Assembly (NCBI GenBank): GCA_023474015.1
Contig: JAMCYN010000172.1
Location: forward strand, 1 to 45,178
Reading direction: 5' to 3'
Source: Armatimonadota bacterium
GTDB taxonomy: Bacteria; Armatimonadota; UBA5829
Length of the DNA: 45,178 nt
In this document: one piece after another, positions 31,595-39,305 of the stretch
How the letters are laid out: every line of letters starts with the position of its first letter
Numbering within the stretch: the stretch's first letter is position 1
Program-made: the position numbers and the translations under genes
The notes under the pieces: model-generated
What the model was told of the DNA's origin: nothing
The model's input: the letters and a program-made list of their open reading frames with translations, nothing else
Databases searched by the model: none

Positions 31595-33481
31595 CTACAC
31601 ACCACACGCGCCGCAGGCCCGACAGGGGCCGATGTCGCAGGGCGGCGTGGTTACTCCATTCAGTGCATTTTCATATTCACGACGGAGGTAGTCCTTGCCG
31701 ATCAGCATATCCAAGTGGTCCCAGGGGAGCGTCTCGTCGGCCCGGCGTTCGCGGTAGAGATAGAAAGCGGGGTCTATATCGACTCGGCGCAGAGCGGCGG
31801 AGTAGTCGCCGTCGTTCTCCAGGGCGGCGATCAACATGCGACCAAGGCGGCGGTCACCCCGAGCAAGGAGCGCCTGAATAGCCGCAAGCCTAGGACTTTC
31901 GCCGCCGAACTGCGCGCCCTTGATCGATGAAATGCCGGATCGCAGAGCCGCATAGCGTTTCTTGAGCACATTCTCATGCTCCATCGCGCACCACTGGAAC
32001 GGCGTCCACGGCTTGGGCACGAAACAGCTCACAGACACCTGAAAAGCCATCCCGGGAAAACTCGATGCCAGGCGGCGCACGAGGTCGATGATCGCGTCGA
32101 TGTCCTCGGCGGTCTCCGTCGGCAGGCCGATCATAAAGTAGAGCTTGATGCGGTTAATACCGGCTTCGCGGGCCGCCGAGACCGCCGAGAAGACATCTTC
32201 ATCCGTGGCGTTCTTATTAATGACCCGGCGCAAACGCTCGCTGCCGGCCTCGGGGGCGATTGTCAAGGTCTTCTGGCCGCCCGCCGCCAGCAACTGGGCG
32301 ACCTCAGGGGTGACAGTCTCCAGCCTCACCGAGGACACATTGAACGCACCGCCCGATTCGACTATCTCCCGGCACATATTGACCGCCTCGGAGAAGTCGA
32401 ACACCGCCGCGCCCACCAGCCCGAACCGCGTGCCTTTCTTTCCGAGGGTTTCACCCTCAGACTCCCATAAGGGGCGCTGCCCCTTAACCCCGCAAGGAAA
32501 CAAGTGTTTCCTTGACCTTCCCACGCAGGATTTGTCCACCCCACATGGGGTGGACAAATCCTGAGTAGGGGGTCCAGGGGCCACTCGGCTCCTGGCAGAG
32601 TCCAGAGACAGAGTCTCTGGTGGGGGTTTGGGGGCAAAGCCCCCCAACGAAACGTGCTCGCGCGGGGGCCTGGTAATGTGCCCCGCGAGGCAGAACCGGC
32701 ACTTCCTTCCACAGCCGCGGGCGACTTCGATTAGCGTGATGTCGCCGAACTCCGCTTCCTCAGCGCGTATCATTGAATCGGGAGGATGGGAAGTCAGATC
32801 GCGTGTCACGGCTCGCCGGATCTTCTCAGGTGCAGGCTGGATGTTCGAGACGCGCGCGATTTCGCCCGTGTCGGCATACTCAACCTTATAGAAGCTGGGA
32901 ACGTAGACCCCGGAAACACTCGAAAGCGCGGCCAGGGCATCGGCCCGCGGCTTTCCCCTGGTGGACTCGATGGCATCCACCAGGCTGGGAAGAACCTCCT
33001 CGGCGTCCCCAATAACAAACGCGTCCACAATATCCGCCAATGGCTCCGGGTTGAACGTGGCGCAGGGTCCTCCGGCGATCACAAGCGGGTCGAAATCACC
33101 ACGATTACGGCTCTCCACGGGGAGATTGGCGAGCTTGAGGATGCGAAGAACATTCAGGTAGTCCATCTCGAACGATATCGAGAATGCTACCACGTCGAAC
33201 TCCGAGAGTGGCCGCATGGTTTCGAGGGTAAAGACTTCGGTTTGCGTGCGGAGGTGCTCCTTGAGATCGTCATCGTCCGGCAGGAACACGCGCTCGCACG
33301 AGGCATTAGGCAGACTGTTGAGCATTCTGTAAACAAGCTGATAGCCCAGCGAGGCCATCCCCACCTTATACACATTCGGGAACGCGAGCGCGAACTTGAC
33401 CGCCGCCGCCCCATCCAGCGCCATCCCGCCAACCTCACGCGCGAGCCTTGCCTTCGATTTCTCAAAAAGATCAACCGCCAT
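31595..33481 (-). CDS. B12-binding-type radical SAM protein with in-frame repeat insertion
   Basis: The 628-residue protein resembles the B12-binding/radical SAM family (TIGR03960-like). Its N-terminal part (about 30-230) is cobalamin-domain-like, with IAGGPCATFNPEPLADIVDAFVIGDAEE in the family form. ARGCGRKCRFC gives the [4Fe-4S] ligands Cys257, Cys261 and Cys264. The barrel continues RFGLVGAAVFDF, LTIAPEAGSERLRRVINK and KLYFMIGLPTE. A cysteine-rich end (CDIGPCRACGACG) may bind metal. Residues about 280-347 are encoded by a multi-hairpin element (32443-32647) and have no family counterpart, yet the frame stays open. Family function is unknown. The ATG at 33481 lacks a clear ribosome site. 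Confidence 0.85.
   Translation of the reverse strand: MAVDLFEKSKARLAREVGGMALDGAAAVKFALAFPNVYKVGMASLGYQLVYRMLNSLPNASCERVFLPDDDDLKEHLRTQTEVFTLETMRPLSEFDVVAFSISFEMDYLNVLRILKLANLPVESRNRGDFDPLVIAGGPCATFNPEPLADIVDAFVIGDAEEVLPSLVDAIESTRGKPRADALAALSSVSGVYVPSFYKVEYADTGEIARVSNIQPAPEKIRRAVTRDLTSHPPDSMIRAEEAEFGDITLIEVARGCGRKCRFCLAGHITRPPREHVSLGGFAPKPPPETLSLDSARSRVAPGPPTQDLSTPCGVDKSCVGRSRKHLFPCGVKGQRPLWESEGETLGKKGTRFGLVGAAVFDFSEAVNMCREIVESGGAFNVSSVRLETVTPEVAQLLAAGGQKTLTIAPEAGSERLRRVINKNATDEDVFSAVSAAREAGINRIKLYFMIGLPTETAEDIDAIIDLVRRLASSFPGMAFQVSVSCFVPKPWTPFQWCAMEHENVLKKRYAALRSGISSIKGAQFGGESPRLAAIQALLARGDRRLGRMLIAALENDGDYSAALRRVDIDPAFYLYRERRADETLPWDHLDMLIGKDYLRREYENALNGVTTPPCDIGPCRACGACGV
32443..32647. repeat. 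Modular multi-hairpin element, copy 1 (inside radical SAM gene)
   Basis: About 205 bases contain at least six hairpins in a row: GAGGGTttcACCCTC, AAGGGGC/GCCCCTT, CAAGGAAAC/GTTTCCTTG, a central palindrome, CCAGAGA/TCTCTGG, and TTGGGGGC/GCCCCCAA. The central palindrome (32526-32563) is a perfect 17-base-pair stem with loop ACAT, holding GTCCACCCC/GGGGTGGAC. The scaffold is nearly identical, in reverse orientation, to 40392-40590, but the central palindrome differs. Confidence 0.9.
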
Positions 33482-33529
33482 AGGTTCATGCTACGGCAAT
33501 CCGACATGTTCCGCAAGCGTGCGAGATTC

Positions 33530-33588
33530 GGGAAGGAAATTTCACCACGAAAGCACGAAAGGGCGAAGGCACGAAAAGAGAAGAAAAG
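33530..33588. repeat. CACGAAA-type degenerate tandem repeat
   Basis: GGAAGGAAATTTCACCACGA is followed by repeats of GCACGAAAGGGCGAA type. It matches the left arm of the inverted repeat at 31478 but has no opposing arm here. It lies just ahead of the dcyD promoter. Confidence 0.6.
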
Positions 33589-33590
33589 GA

Positions 33591-33620
33591 TTGACGAGCG
33601 TGCTGGCGCGCGGGTATACT
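33591..33620 (+). promoter_or_regulatory. Sigma70-like promoter for dcyD
   Basis: TTGACG (33591-33596) and TATACT (33615-33620) are 18 bases apart. Transcription from about 33627 leaves a 70-base leader to the ATG at 33697. Confidence 0.6.
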
Positions 33621-33696
33621 CAATGGCGTGAGGACGGGAACCAGCCTGAGCTGCTGTATAAGTTTGGGCAATATAGATGGACATGTATATACAACT

Positions 33697-34734
33697 ATGA
33701 GACTTGACGATATCCCAACAGTAAAACTTACCACCCTGCCCACCCCGCTTGAAGAGGCCCCACGACTTGCCTCGATCCTAGGGCTGCACCGGCTGCTGAT
33801 CAAACGTGATGACTGCACTACCCTCGCCGGGGGCGGCAACAAGGCCCGCAAGCTCGAGTATCTGATGGCCGACGCGCTGGCGAAGGGGGCCGATGTGGTG
33901 CTCACCGACGGCGGCCCACAGTCCAACCACGCTCGGATGACCGCCGGCGCCGCACGCAAGCTCGGTATCGAAGACTGCATCCTGTTCCTGGGAGGGCCGC
34001 GCTTTGATCGGTTCTATGGCAACCTGCTGCTGGATGTGGTCCTTGGGGCCGAGATCCGCTTCATGGAGGATGCCACCGTCAAGGACATGGAGAAGGCGAT
34101 GTGGGCGGAGGCTGATGAACTGCTGCGCCGAGGCAGGAAGCCCTACGTCATCCCCATCGGCGGATCGACGCCCCTCGGAAGCCTGGGATACGTTCAGGGG
34201 ATACGCGAGTTGGCCGGGCAGTTGGAGGACAGGGACAAGTCGCCGCTGATATTCGTCCCGGTCGGATCCGCTGGAACGATGGCAGGCTGCGCGCTGGGTG
34301 TCAGGCTGTTCCTGCCACAGGCTGAACTGATCGGAATCAGCGTCGCAAGAAAGTCCAAGCCCTTGCGCATAATCGCCGCCGAAAACGCCAACGGCGCGGC
34401 AAAGCTGATAGGGGTCGATGAAACGTTCACCCCCGACGATCTCATTGTAAACGACGAATACTATGGTGAGCGATACGGAGTCCCGTCGGAACCAGGGAAC
34501 CGCGCGATCCTGACCGCCGCCCGCACCGAAGGGCTGATCCTCGACCCGGTCTACACCGGCAAGGCAATGTCGGGCTTGATCGATCTTGCCAAGACCGGAG
34601 CCATTGACCGCGACCGCACGGTGATTTTCATACATACGGGCGGAACACCGGGGCTGAACGCATTCGAGGACCAGTTCAGGACGCTGGCGAAATTCAGCAG
34701 TGTGGACTTCAAGCCAATGCAGAATGATGAGTGA
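33697..34734 (+). CDS. dcyD: D-cysteine desulfhydrase / ACC deaminase family PLP enzyme
   Basis: The 345-residue protein is a fold-type II PLP enzyme that breaks D-cysteine to pyruvate, sulfide and ammonia, or ACC to ketobutyrate. LAGGGNKARKLEY holds the PLP lysine (Lys49), and DGGPQSNHARMTAG and PVGSAGTMAGCALG are substrate and phosphate loops. VIFIHTGGTPGLNAFED ends the domain in the form typical of D-cysteine desulfhydrase. Which substrate is used is not settled by sequence. The ATG at 33697 begins MRLDDIPTVKLTTLPTPLEE, the normal start. The last residues (PMQNDE) and the stop come from a GCAGAAT-type repeat. Confidence 0.88.
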   Translation: MRLDDIPTVKLTTLPTPLEEAPRLASILGLHRLLIKRDDCTTLAGGGNKARKLEYLMADALAKGADVVLTDGGPQSNHARMTAGAARKLGIEDCILFLGGPRFDRFYGNLLLDVVLGAEIRFMEDATVKDMEKAMWAEADELLRRGRKPYVIPIGGSTPLGSLGYVQGIRELAGQLEDRDKSPLIFVPVGSAGTMAGCALGVRLFLPQAELIGISVARKSKPLRIIAAENANGAAKLIGVDETFTPDDLIVNDEYYGERYGVPSEPGNRAILTAARTEGLILDPVYTGKAMSGLIDLAKTGAIDRDRTVIFIHTGGTPGLNAFEDQFRTLAKFSSVDFKPMQNDE

Positions 34735-34755
34735 AGAATGCAGAATGAAGGGACC
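34722..34755. repeat. GCAGAAT-type repeat spanning the dcyD stop
   Basis: GCAGAATGATGAGTGAAGAA and a following GCAGAATGAAGGGACC repeat the motif of 11461-11490. The dcyD stop codon lies within it. Confidence 0.65.
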
Positions 34756-34798
34756 GCACAATGGCGGGTCAGGTCCCGCGCTTCATTACCCCCCGGTC

Positions 34799-35761
34799 TC
34801 AGAGACCGAGGCGTCCCTGTTCATTGTGACCAGTTCCAAAAGCTCGCGGTTGTGCGCTGTCGGTTGCCGGTTCAGGGCTATTCAACTCCGAAGTCAATCG
34901 GCGGCACGTCTCATTAAAGTACTCCTCGGCGATCTCGAATCCGACGAACGGCACTCCGAGCCGGGCGCAGGACAGAGCGCTGGAGCCTATGCCCAGGAAC
35001 GGGTCGAGGACCAGTTTCACCCGATCGAGCCCGTGGAGCCGTATGCAGCGCATCGGAAGCTCGATGGGGAACGTCGCGGGGTGTGGCCTGTCCTTTTCGC
35101 GATACTTGATCGTCTCATATGGGATAAACCACGTGTTGCCCCGGCAGTGGACGCCGCCCGACGCGTTCGCCCAGCGCCCGATATTCGTTTTGTCCTGATA
35201 CGGAACGCCCAAGGCCAGGCGGTCGAGCGAGACATCGGCGTTCTTGGTTAGATGAAATATGTACTCGTGGCAATCGTTCAGAAAACGCCCGCTGGTGATC
35301 GGCTTATAATGCCCGACTGCCACATCCCGCGTGATGCCGGGGTAGTTGCCGACCTCGCTTTTAAGAATCGCAATGGACTTGACCCAGTGTATCACGTTTT
35401 GCAGCTTGAAATGACGAAGCATCACATCAAGAATCTGGAACGGGACCACAGGGTCGGTGGGCTTCGAGCCGACGTTCAGAAAGAACGAGCCATCCTCGGC
35501 TAGCACGCGACGGACTTCCGCCGCCCATTTCCCCGTCCATTCGAGATAATCCTCCCGCGCGAGAGTGTCATCGTAGCCGTTGTAACGAATGCCAAGATTA
35601 TACGGCGGCGAGGTCACGACCACGCTCACGCTGTTCTCTTCGAGATGGGATCGCATGCCCTCGACGCAATCTCCTTGGAAGAGCTTTACGTTATGACCAT
35701 TATGTAAGGTGAATACTTCCGGTTTCGTTTGTTTCGTCCTTTCGGGCCGTCCGTCCAACAT
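34799..35761 (-). CDS. Site-specific DNA methyltransferase (beta class)
   Basis: The 320-residue protein has the beta-class order: catalytic motif IV TSPPYN (50-55) first, followed by [20 protein letters not shown] (253-272, motif I FxGxG) and [10 protein letters not shown]. The SPPY form is typical of N4-cytosine methyltransferases, though N6-adenine cannot be excluded. [20 protein letters not shown] is the usual approach to motif I. No cognate restriction gene is adjacent, so it looks solitary; an EVE-nuclease gene lies 1.4 kb further on. The ATG at 35761 has AGGTG close upstream and lies inside the extended flank of palindromic repeat E. The stop overlaps a CGGTCTC-A-GAGACCG palindrome (34794-34808). 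Confidence 0.9.
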   Translation of the reverse strand: MLDGRPERTKQTKPEVFTLHNGHNVKLFQGDCVEGMRSHLEENSVSVVVTSPPYNLGIRYNGYDDTLAREDYLEWTGKWAAEVRRVLAEDGSFFLNVGSKPTDPVVPFQILDVMLRHFKLQNVIHWVKSIAILKSEVGNYPGITRDVAVGHYKPITSGRFLNDCHEYIFHLTKNADVSLDRLALGVPYQDKTNIGRWANASGGVHCRGNTWFIPYETIKYREKDRPHPATFPIELPMRCIRLHGLDRVKLVLDPFLGIGSSALSCARLGVPFVGFEIAEEYFNETCRRLTSELNSPEPATDSAQPRAFGTGHNEQGRLGL

Positions 35762-35794
35762 ATGGCACCTGATCTCTGCACGAAGTCATAAGTC

Positions 35795-35902
35795 TTGTCA
35801 TTCTGAGCAGAAGGCGAAGAATCTGCTTTGAACCGAAGCCTCGTACTACCACGAAGCCCTCGATGCAAAACAGATTCTTCGTCGTTCCTCCTCAGAATGA
35901 CA
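35795..35902. repeat. Dispersed palindromic repeat, copy E
   Basis: The unit runs from TTGTCATTCTGAG through AAGAATCTGCTTTG to CAGATTCTTCG and CTCAGAATGACA. It lies between the divergent methyltransferase and permease genes. Upstream flank CACGAAGTCATAAGTC matches copies C, D and F. The methyltransferase start codon falls in the extended flank. Confidence 0.85.
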
Positions 35903-35983
35903 TGTCACAAGCCTTCGTGCCGGAGCCGATGCCGTAACACGCTATGCCTCGGATACTATTCGCGCAAAATGCGTAAATTCCCT

Positions 35984-36012
35984 TTGCAGTGCGGCCCTCT
36001 AAATGCTACACT
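35984..36012 (+). promoter_or_regulatory. Sigma70-like promoter for the permease gene
   Basis: TTGCAG (35984-35989) and TACACT (36007-36012) are 17 bases apart, with TGC giving an extended -10. The leader to GTG 36045 is about 26 bases. Confidence 0.5.
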
Positions 36013-36044
36013 CTTTGGGTAGTCGAATGCAAACGGAGGTCGAT

Positions 36045-36917
36045 GTGAAGCAAATTCTTGCGGATGCCCTTGTGGACAGCGCCAGGATGATTCCATTCCT
36101 GCTGGTCATCTACGTGCTGGTGGAATGGATCGAGAACAGATTCGGCCGTTCGATTCAGGAGCGCATCAAGAAGGCTGCCAAGGCGGGGCCTTTTCTGGGG
36201 GCGGTGTTTGGAAGCGTGCCGCAGTGCGGGTTCTCAGTGCTGGCGGCGGCGATGTATACCCGCAGGATGGTCACAGTCGGAACGCTGCTGGCTGTATTTC
36301 TCGCGACCTCCGATGAAGCCGTGCCCGTCATACTTGCTCAGCCTGATAAGGCGGGGCTTGTACTGCCGCTGTTGCTAAGTAAGGTAGTAATCGGAGCGGT
36401 GGCCGGTTATGTTGTGGACTTCGCTCTCGGGAGCTACGCCAAACCCGCCGCCGGCGGGCTGCCCACTGACGATGCGATAGACAGTACCGGATGCTGCGAA
36501 CACAATATCTCTCGCCAGGACACCAGGCGGCAGCTCGTCATCCACCCACTGGTGCATACGGCGAAGGTGTATGCGTTCGTATTTCTGGTTTCGGTTGCGC
36601 TGAACTACATAATCTACCGGATCGGGCCGCACAATCTGGGCAAGGTATTCTTGCAACACTCCATCCTGCAGCCGGTGCTTACGGCCCTTGTCGGTCTGAT
36701 TCCCAACTGCGCCGCGTCGGTCGCGATTACTCAAGTGTTTCTGAAGGGCGGGATCAGCTTCGGTTCGGCGATAGCAGGACTATCCGCAAGTGGCGGGCTG
36801 GGCATATTGGTCCTGCTGAAGGAGAACCACAACACGAAGGATACCATTCGGGTCCTCGGCCTGCTGCTGGGGATTAGTATAGCGGTCGGGATTATCGTGC
36901 AATACGCCGTGGGATAG
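36045..36917 (+). CDS. Putative 10TM heavy-metal/arsenic exporter (ArsP_2-like)
   Basis: The 290-residue integral membrane protein has two homologous halves, each with a Pro-x-Cys element: GSVPQCGFSVLAAAMYTRR (Cys61) and GLIPNCAASVAITQVFLKG (Cys222). These fit the putative 10TM heavy-metal exporter family (PF11449, ArsP_2). A hydrophilic loop (about 133-170) has paired cysteines CCEHN (150-151) and could sense or bind metal. The substrate is unknown. GTG 36045 is preferred because GGAGGT lies four bases ahead; an ATG at 36027 is also in frame. It is divergent from the methyltransferase gene. Confidence 0.75.
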   Translation: MKQILADALVDSARMIPFLLVIYVLVEWIENRFGRSIQERIKKAAKAGPFLGAVFGSVPQCGFSVLAAAMYTRRMVTVGTLLAVFLATSDEAVPVILAQPDKAGLVLPLLLSKVVIGAVAGYVVDFALGSYAKPAAGGLPTDDAIDSTGCCEHNISRQDTRRQLVIHPLVHTAKVYAFVFLVSVALNYIIYRIGPHNLGKVFLQHSILQPVLTALVGLIPNCAASVAITQVFLKGGISFGSAIAGLSASGGLGILVLLKENHNTKDTIRVLGLLLGISIAVGIIVQYAVG

Positions 36918-37043
36918 AATGAACTGACTCGCGGCACTCCCAAAGCTTCCACTGAACCATTCGATCTTCAAGCAACGTTATCAGTACAGCATTGATTACG
37001 CCTGGCACATGTCTTAGATGCTCCTCGTCCTTTGATGGTAGCG

Positions 37044-37072
37044 TTGACACGGAACGCCTGCCGGGTTATCAT
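37044..37072 (+). promoter_or_regulatory. Sigma70-like promoter for the EVE-nuclease gene
   Basis: TTGACA (37044-37049) and TATCAT (37067-37072) are 17 bases apart. The predicted leader is about 70 bases, so the gene is expressed on its own. Confidence 0.6.
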
Positions 37073-37146
37073 GCCCTTACCTCGCGACCGAAGAACCACA
37101 GCTCGCCCTGGGGCGATATAAGTCTATTTGCTGCGGAGGAATCAGC

Positions 37147-38286
37147 GTGAACTACTGGCTGGACCTGTTTACTGGAACAACTTGGGAGGAATTTCGAAAT
37201 GCCGGCGCCAAAGTGTCCGGTTTCCGAGAACGCATGCGCAACTCTGTAGGCCAAATAAAACCGGGCGATATATTGCTGTGCTACCTCACTGGAGTTATGC
37301 GTTGGGTCGGTGCTCTGCAGGTCATCGGATTGAGCAAAGACCAATCTCCAATATGGGGGCAGACCGATTTCCCTGCTAGGCTTGATGTTGAACCACTGAT
37401 TCTGCTGGATCCCGAGCACGGTGTTCCAATGAAGGAGCTTGAAAGCCGGGTCTGTTTCTACGGTGGGCCGGAGGAGTGGGGAAAGTTTCGCGGATTTATC
37501 CGCATGTCTCCAAATCGCTTTCGGATCGCAACGGATGGCGAGTTGGTGATGGAACTCCTTCGACACGCGCAGACTGCTCCGATTGAGCGGCCGGTCGATC
37601 AGAAGAAATTGAACCGGACACCTATGTACAAGGCAAAGCGACGCAAGGGCAAGATGACGCTTGAGGCGACAGTAAGCATTCCCGAGTCGGATGAGCCTGA
37701 GCAGCTAGCACAAGACCGGTATCCAAGCCAGGGGACTGGAGACGAGGCAATTACGCGGACCCAACACACGGAACTACAGTTTCATTTGCTGAAGCTAGGC
37801 GCAGAGATGGGCTTAAATGTATGGGTCGCACAAAACGACAGAGGACGGTCGTGGAATGGTCAATTGCTGGGCGATATGCCTGGCATGGTATCAGCGGTTC
37901 CGACTCAGTTTAACGAAGCCACAAACCGAACAATCAAGCTAATCGACGTTCTCTGGCTACGGGGCAATTCCATAGTTGCAGCATTCGAGGTCGAATGCAC
38001 AACCAGTATCTACTCCGGGCTGCTTCGTATGAGCGACTTGCTTGCGTTACAGCCCAATTTGGACATCAAACTGTATCTGCTAGCCCCCGATGATCGACGT
38101 GACAAAGTCGTGCAAGAAATACGTCGCCCAACTTTTTGCCTTCGAGAACGCCCCTTACCCGAAGTGTGTGGATTTCTTCCGTTTTCTTCGTTCTTGCAGA
38201 AAGTCGAGGGGATACGGAAGCTCGGGCTGGCTTCATCTCTAAAGCCCGACTTCCTTGAGTCGACGGCTGAATACTTCATGGAATAG
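37147..38286 (+). CDS. EVE-domain protein with PD-(D/E)XK-like nuclease domain (possible modified-DNA restriction factor)
   Basis: I recognise the parts but not a named gene. Residues 1-120 look like an EVE/PUA-like domain: NYWLDLFTGTTWEEF, then KPGDILLCYLTGVMRWVGALQVIG. EVE domains bind modified bases. A basic linker (162-170, KAKRRKGKM) follows. Residues 200-350 look like a restriction-endonuclease fold: QHTELQFHLLKLG (Glu209 helix), NVWVAQNDR, LIDVLWL (Asp267), AAFEVECTTSIYSGLLRMSDL (Glu281, Glu283) and KLYLLAPDDRRDKVVQEIRRPTF. The usual lysine is absent after the acidic pair. The inferred role is cutting DNA with modified bases, as in type IV restriction. GTG start 37147 has GGAGGA eight bases ahead. 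By eye its GC is lower than its neighbours, suggesting transfer. Confidence 0.7.
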   Translation: MNYWLDLFTGTTWEEFRNAGAKVSGFRERMRNSVGQIKPGDILLCYLTGVMRWVGALQVIGLSKDQSPIWGQTDFPARLDVEPLILLDPEHGVPMKELESRVCFYGGPEEWGKFRGFIRMSPNRFRIATDGELVMELLRHAQTAPIERPVDQKKLNRTPMYKAKRRKGKMTLEATVSIPESDEPEQLAQDRYPSQGTGDEAITRTQHTELQFHLLKLGAEMGLNVWVAQNDRGRSWNGQLLGDMPGMVSAVPTQFNEATNRTIKLIDVLWLRGNSIVAAFEVECTTSIYSGLLRMSDLLALQPNLDIKLYLLAPDDRRDKVVQEIRRPTFCLRERPLPEVCGFLPFSSFLQKVEGIRKLGLASSLKPDFLESTAEYFME

Positions 38287-38338
38287 GCGCACGTCCAACG
38301 CCCTTGCGCTGAATAGCGCATGCCTGTCGCCTATACCG

Positions 38339-39304
38339 TTACCCCTTCCCCCTGCCTCCAGTCAACACCTCGCACAGCAGCCCATATCTTAGGCCGCGCG
38401 TGGAGATGATAAGCTGATGGGCATTCGATGCGGCTAGCATCCGCTCGAATATTATGGCCCCGGCGAGAATCGTGTCGGCGCGGTCGGGCTCGAGGCCGAT
38501 GATCTGTTTACGCTGCTCGACGGTGAGAGACGCAAGAGTGTCCAGCAGTTCCGTAAGGTTATCGCGGCTTATCAGAGAGCCATGCACGCCCTCGATGGTG
38601 TCGGCTGGAATCCGCCTGTGAATTCTCATCAGGTTGATGGCGCTCCCGCCGACTCCGACGACGCGCCCAGGCTTCCGGCCCTTGAGCCATTTCGACACGA
38701 GCGAATCCGCCTCCTCGCGGGCACTCTTGAGGGCGGAGGAGGACGGCGGATCGGAGGTCAGGAAGCGCTCAGTCAATCGAACGACACCCAGTTTGAGGCT
38801 AATTCCTGTTTCGAGACGACTGCCGACGCCCAAAGCCAGCTCCGTCGAGCCGCCGCCCACATCCGCCACAACATGAGGCCCCTCATAGGTCCCTAAAGCC
38901 GGATCGAGAGCGACCGCCAGGTACGAGAACCGGCACTCATCTTCCTCCGAGAGCACCTCCAAATCGACGCCCAGCTCAGCGCGGAGACGGTCAATCAGCC
39001 GATCACGATTGACGGCATCCCTGACGGCGCTCGTCCCGACCACGCGAATCAATAGTTGCTTCGGCTGCATGCAACCGAAGCAACCAAGACCGCGCGCGGT
39101 CCGAACCATGTCGGATATGGCCTCTACAGCACGTTCCTCGGCCTCGGGGCTGATATTGCGCATGATATCCAACCCCTCGCCGAGGCGGGTGATGGCCGCC
39201 GACTCTGACAATACCTCGACTTCGCCGCGCGCGTTCACCCGCCCCACGATGAGCTTGATCGAGTTGGTCCCGACGTCTATTATTGCCGCTGTCGAGTATG
39301 ACAT
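38339..39304 (-). CDS. Ppx/GppA-family exopolyphosphatase / pppGpp phosphatase
   Basis: The 321-residue protein has the ASKHA-fold Ppx/GppA core: AAIIDVGTNSIKLIVGRV (phosphate 1), VVADVGGGSTELALG (phosphate 2), VVGVGGSAINLMRI and TILAGAIIFERML. It is the short form without the C-terminal HD domain. It hydrolyses polyphosphate or pppGpp. Residues 74-84 (GCFGCMQPKQL) are encoded by a 30-base palindrome (39055-39084); without eight of them the protein aligns with the family pattern RELG...TSALRDA. The start at 39304 (MSYSTAAIID) lies one base after the stop of the aldo/keto reductase gene, so the two are coupled. Confidence 0.9.
   Translation of the reverse strand: MSYSTAAIIDVGTNSIKLIVGRVNARGEVEVLSESAAITRLGEGLDIMRNISPEAEERAVEAISDMVRTARGLGCFGCMQPKQLLIRVVGTSAVRDAVNRDRLIDRLRAELGVDLEVLSEEDECRFSYLAVALDPALGTYEGPHVVADVGGGSTELALGVGSRLETGISLKLGVVRLTERFLTSDPPSSSALKSAREEADSLVSKWLKGRKPGRVVGVGGSAINLMRIHRRIPADTIEGVHGSLISRDNLTELLDTLASLTVEQRKQIIGLEPDRADTILAGAIIFERMLAASNAHQLIISTRGLRYGLLCEVLTGGRGKG
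39055..39084. repeat. Palindrome inserted in frame in the ppx gene
   Basis: GTTGCTTCGGCTGCA and TGCAACCGAAGCAAC are inverted repeats with one mismatched pair and no loop. The stretch encodes two cysteines and a MQPK segment not seen in the family. Confidence 0.75.
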
Positions 39305-39305
39305 A

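Noticed and set aside
31595..33481. Radical SAM gene as a pseudogene broken by insertion
   Set aside because: The frame remains open through the element, and all cluster cysteines and downstream barrel motifs are intact.
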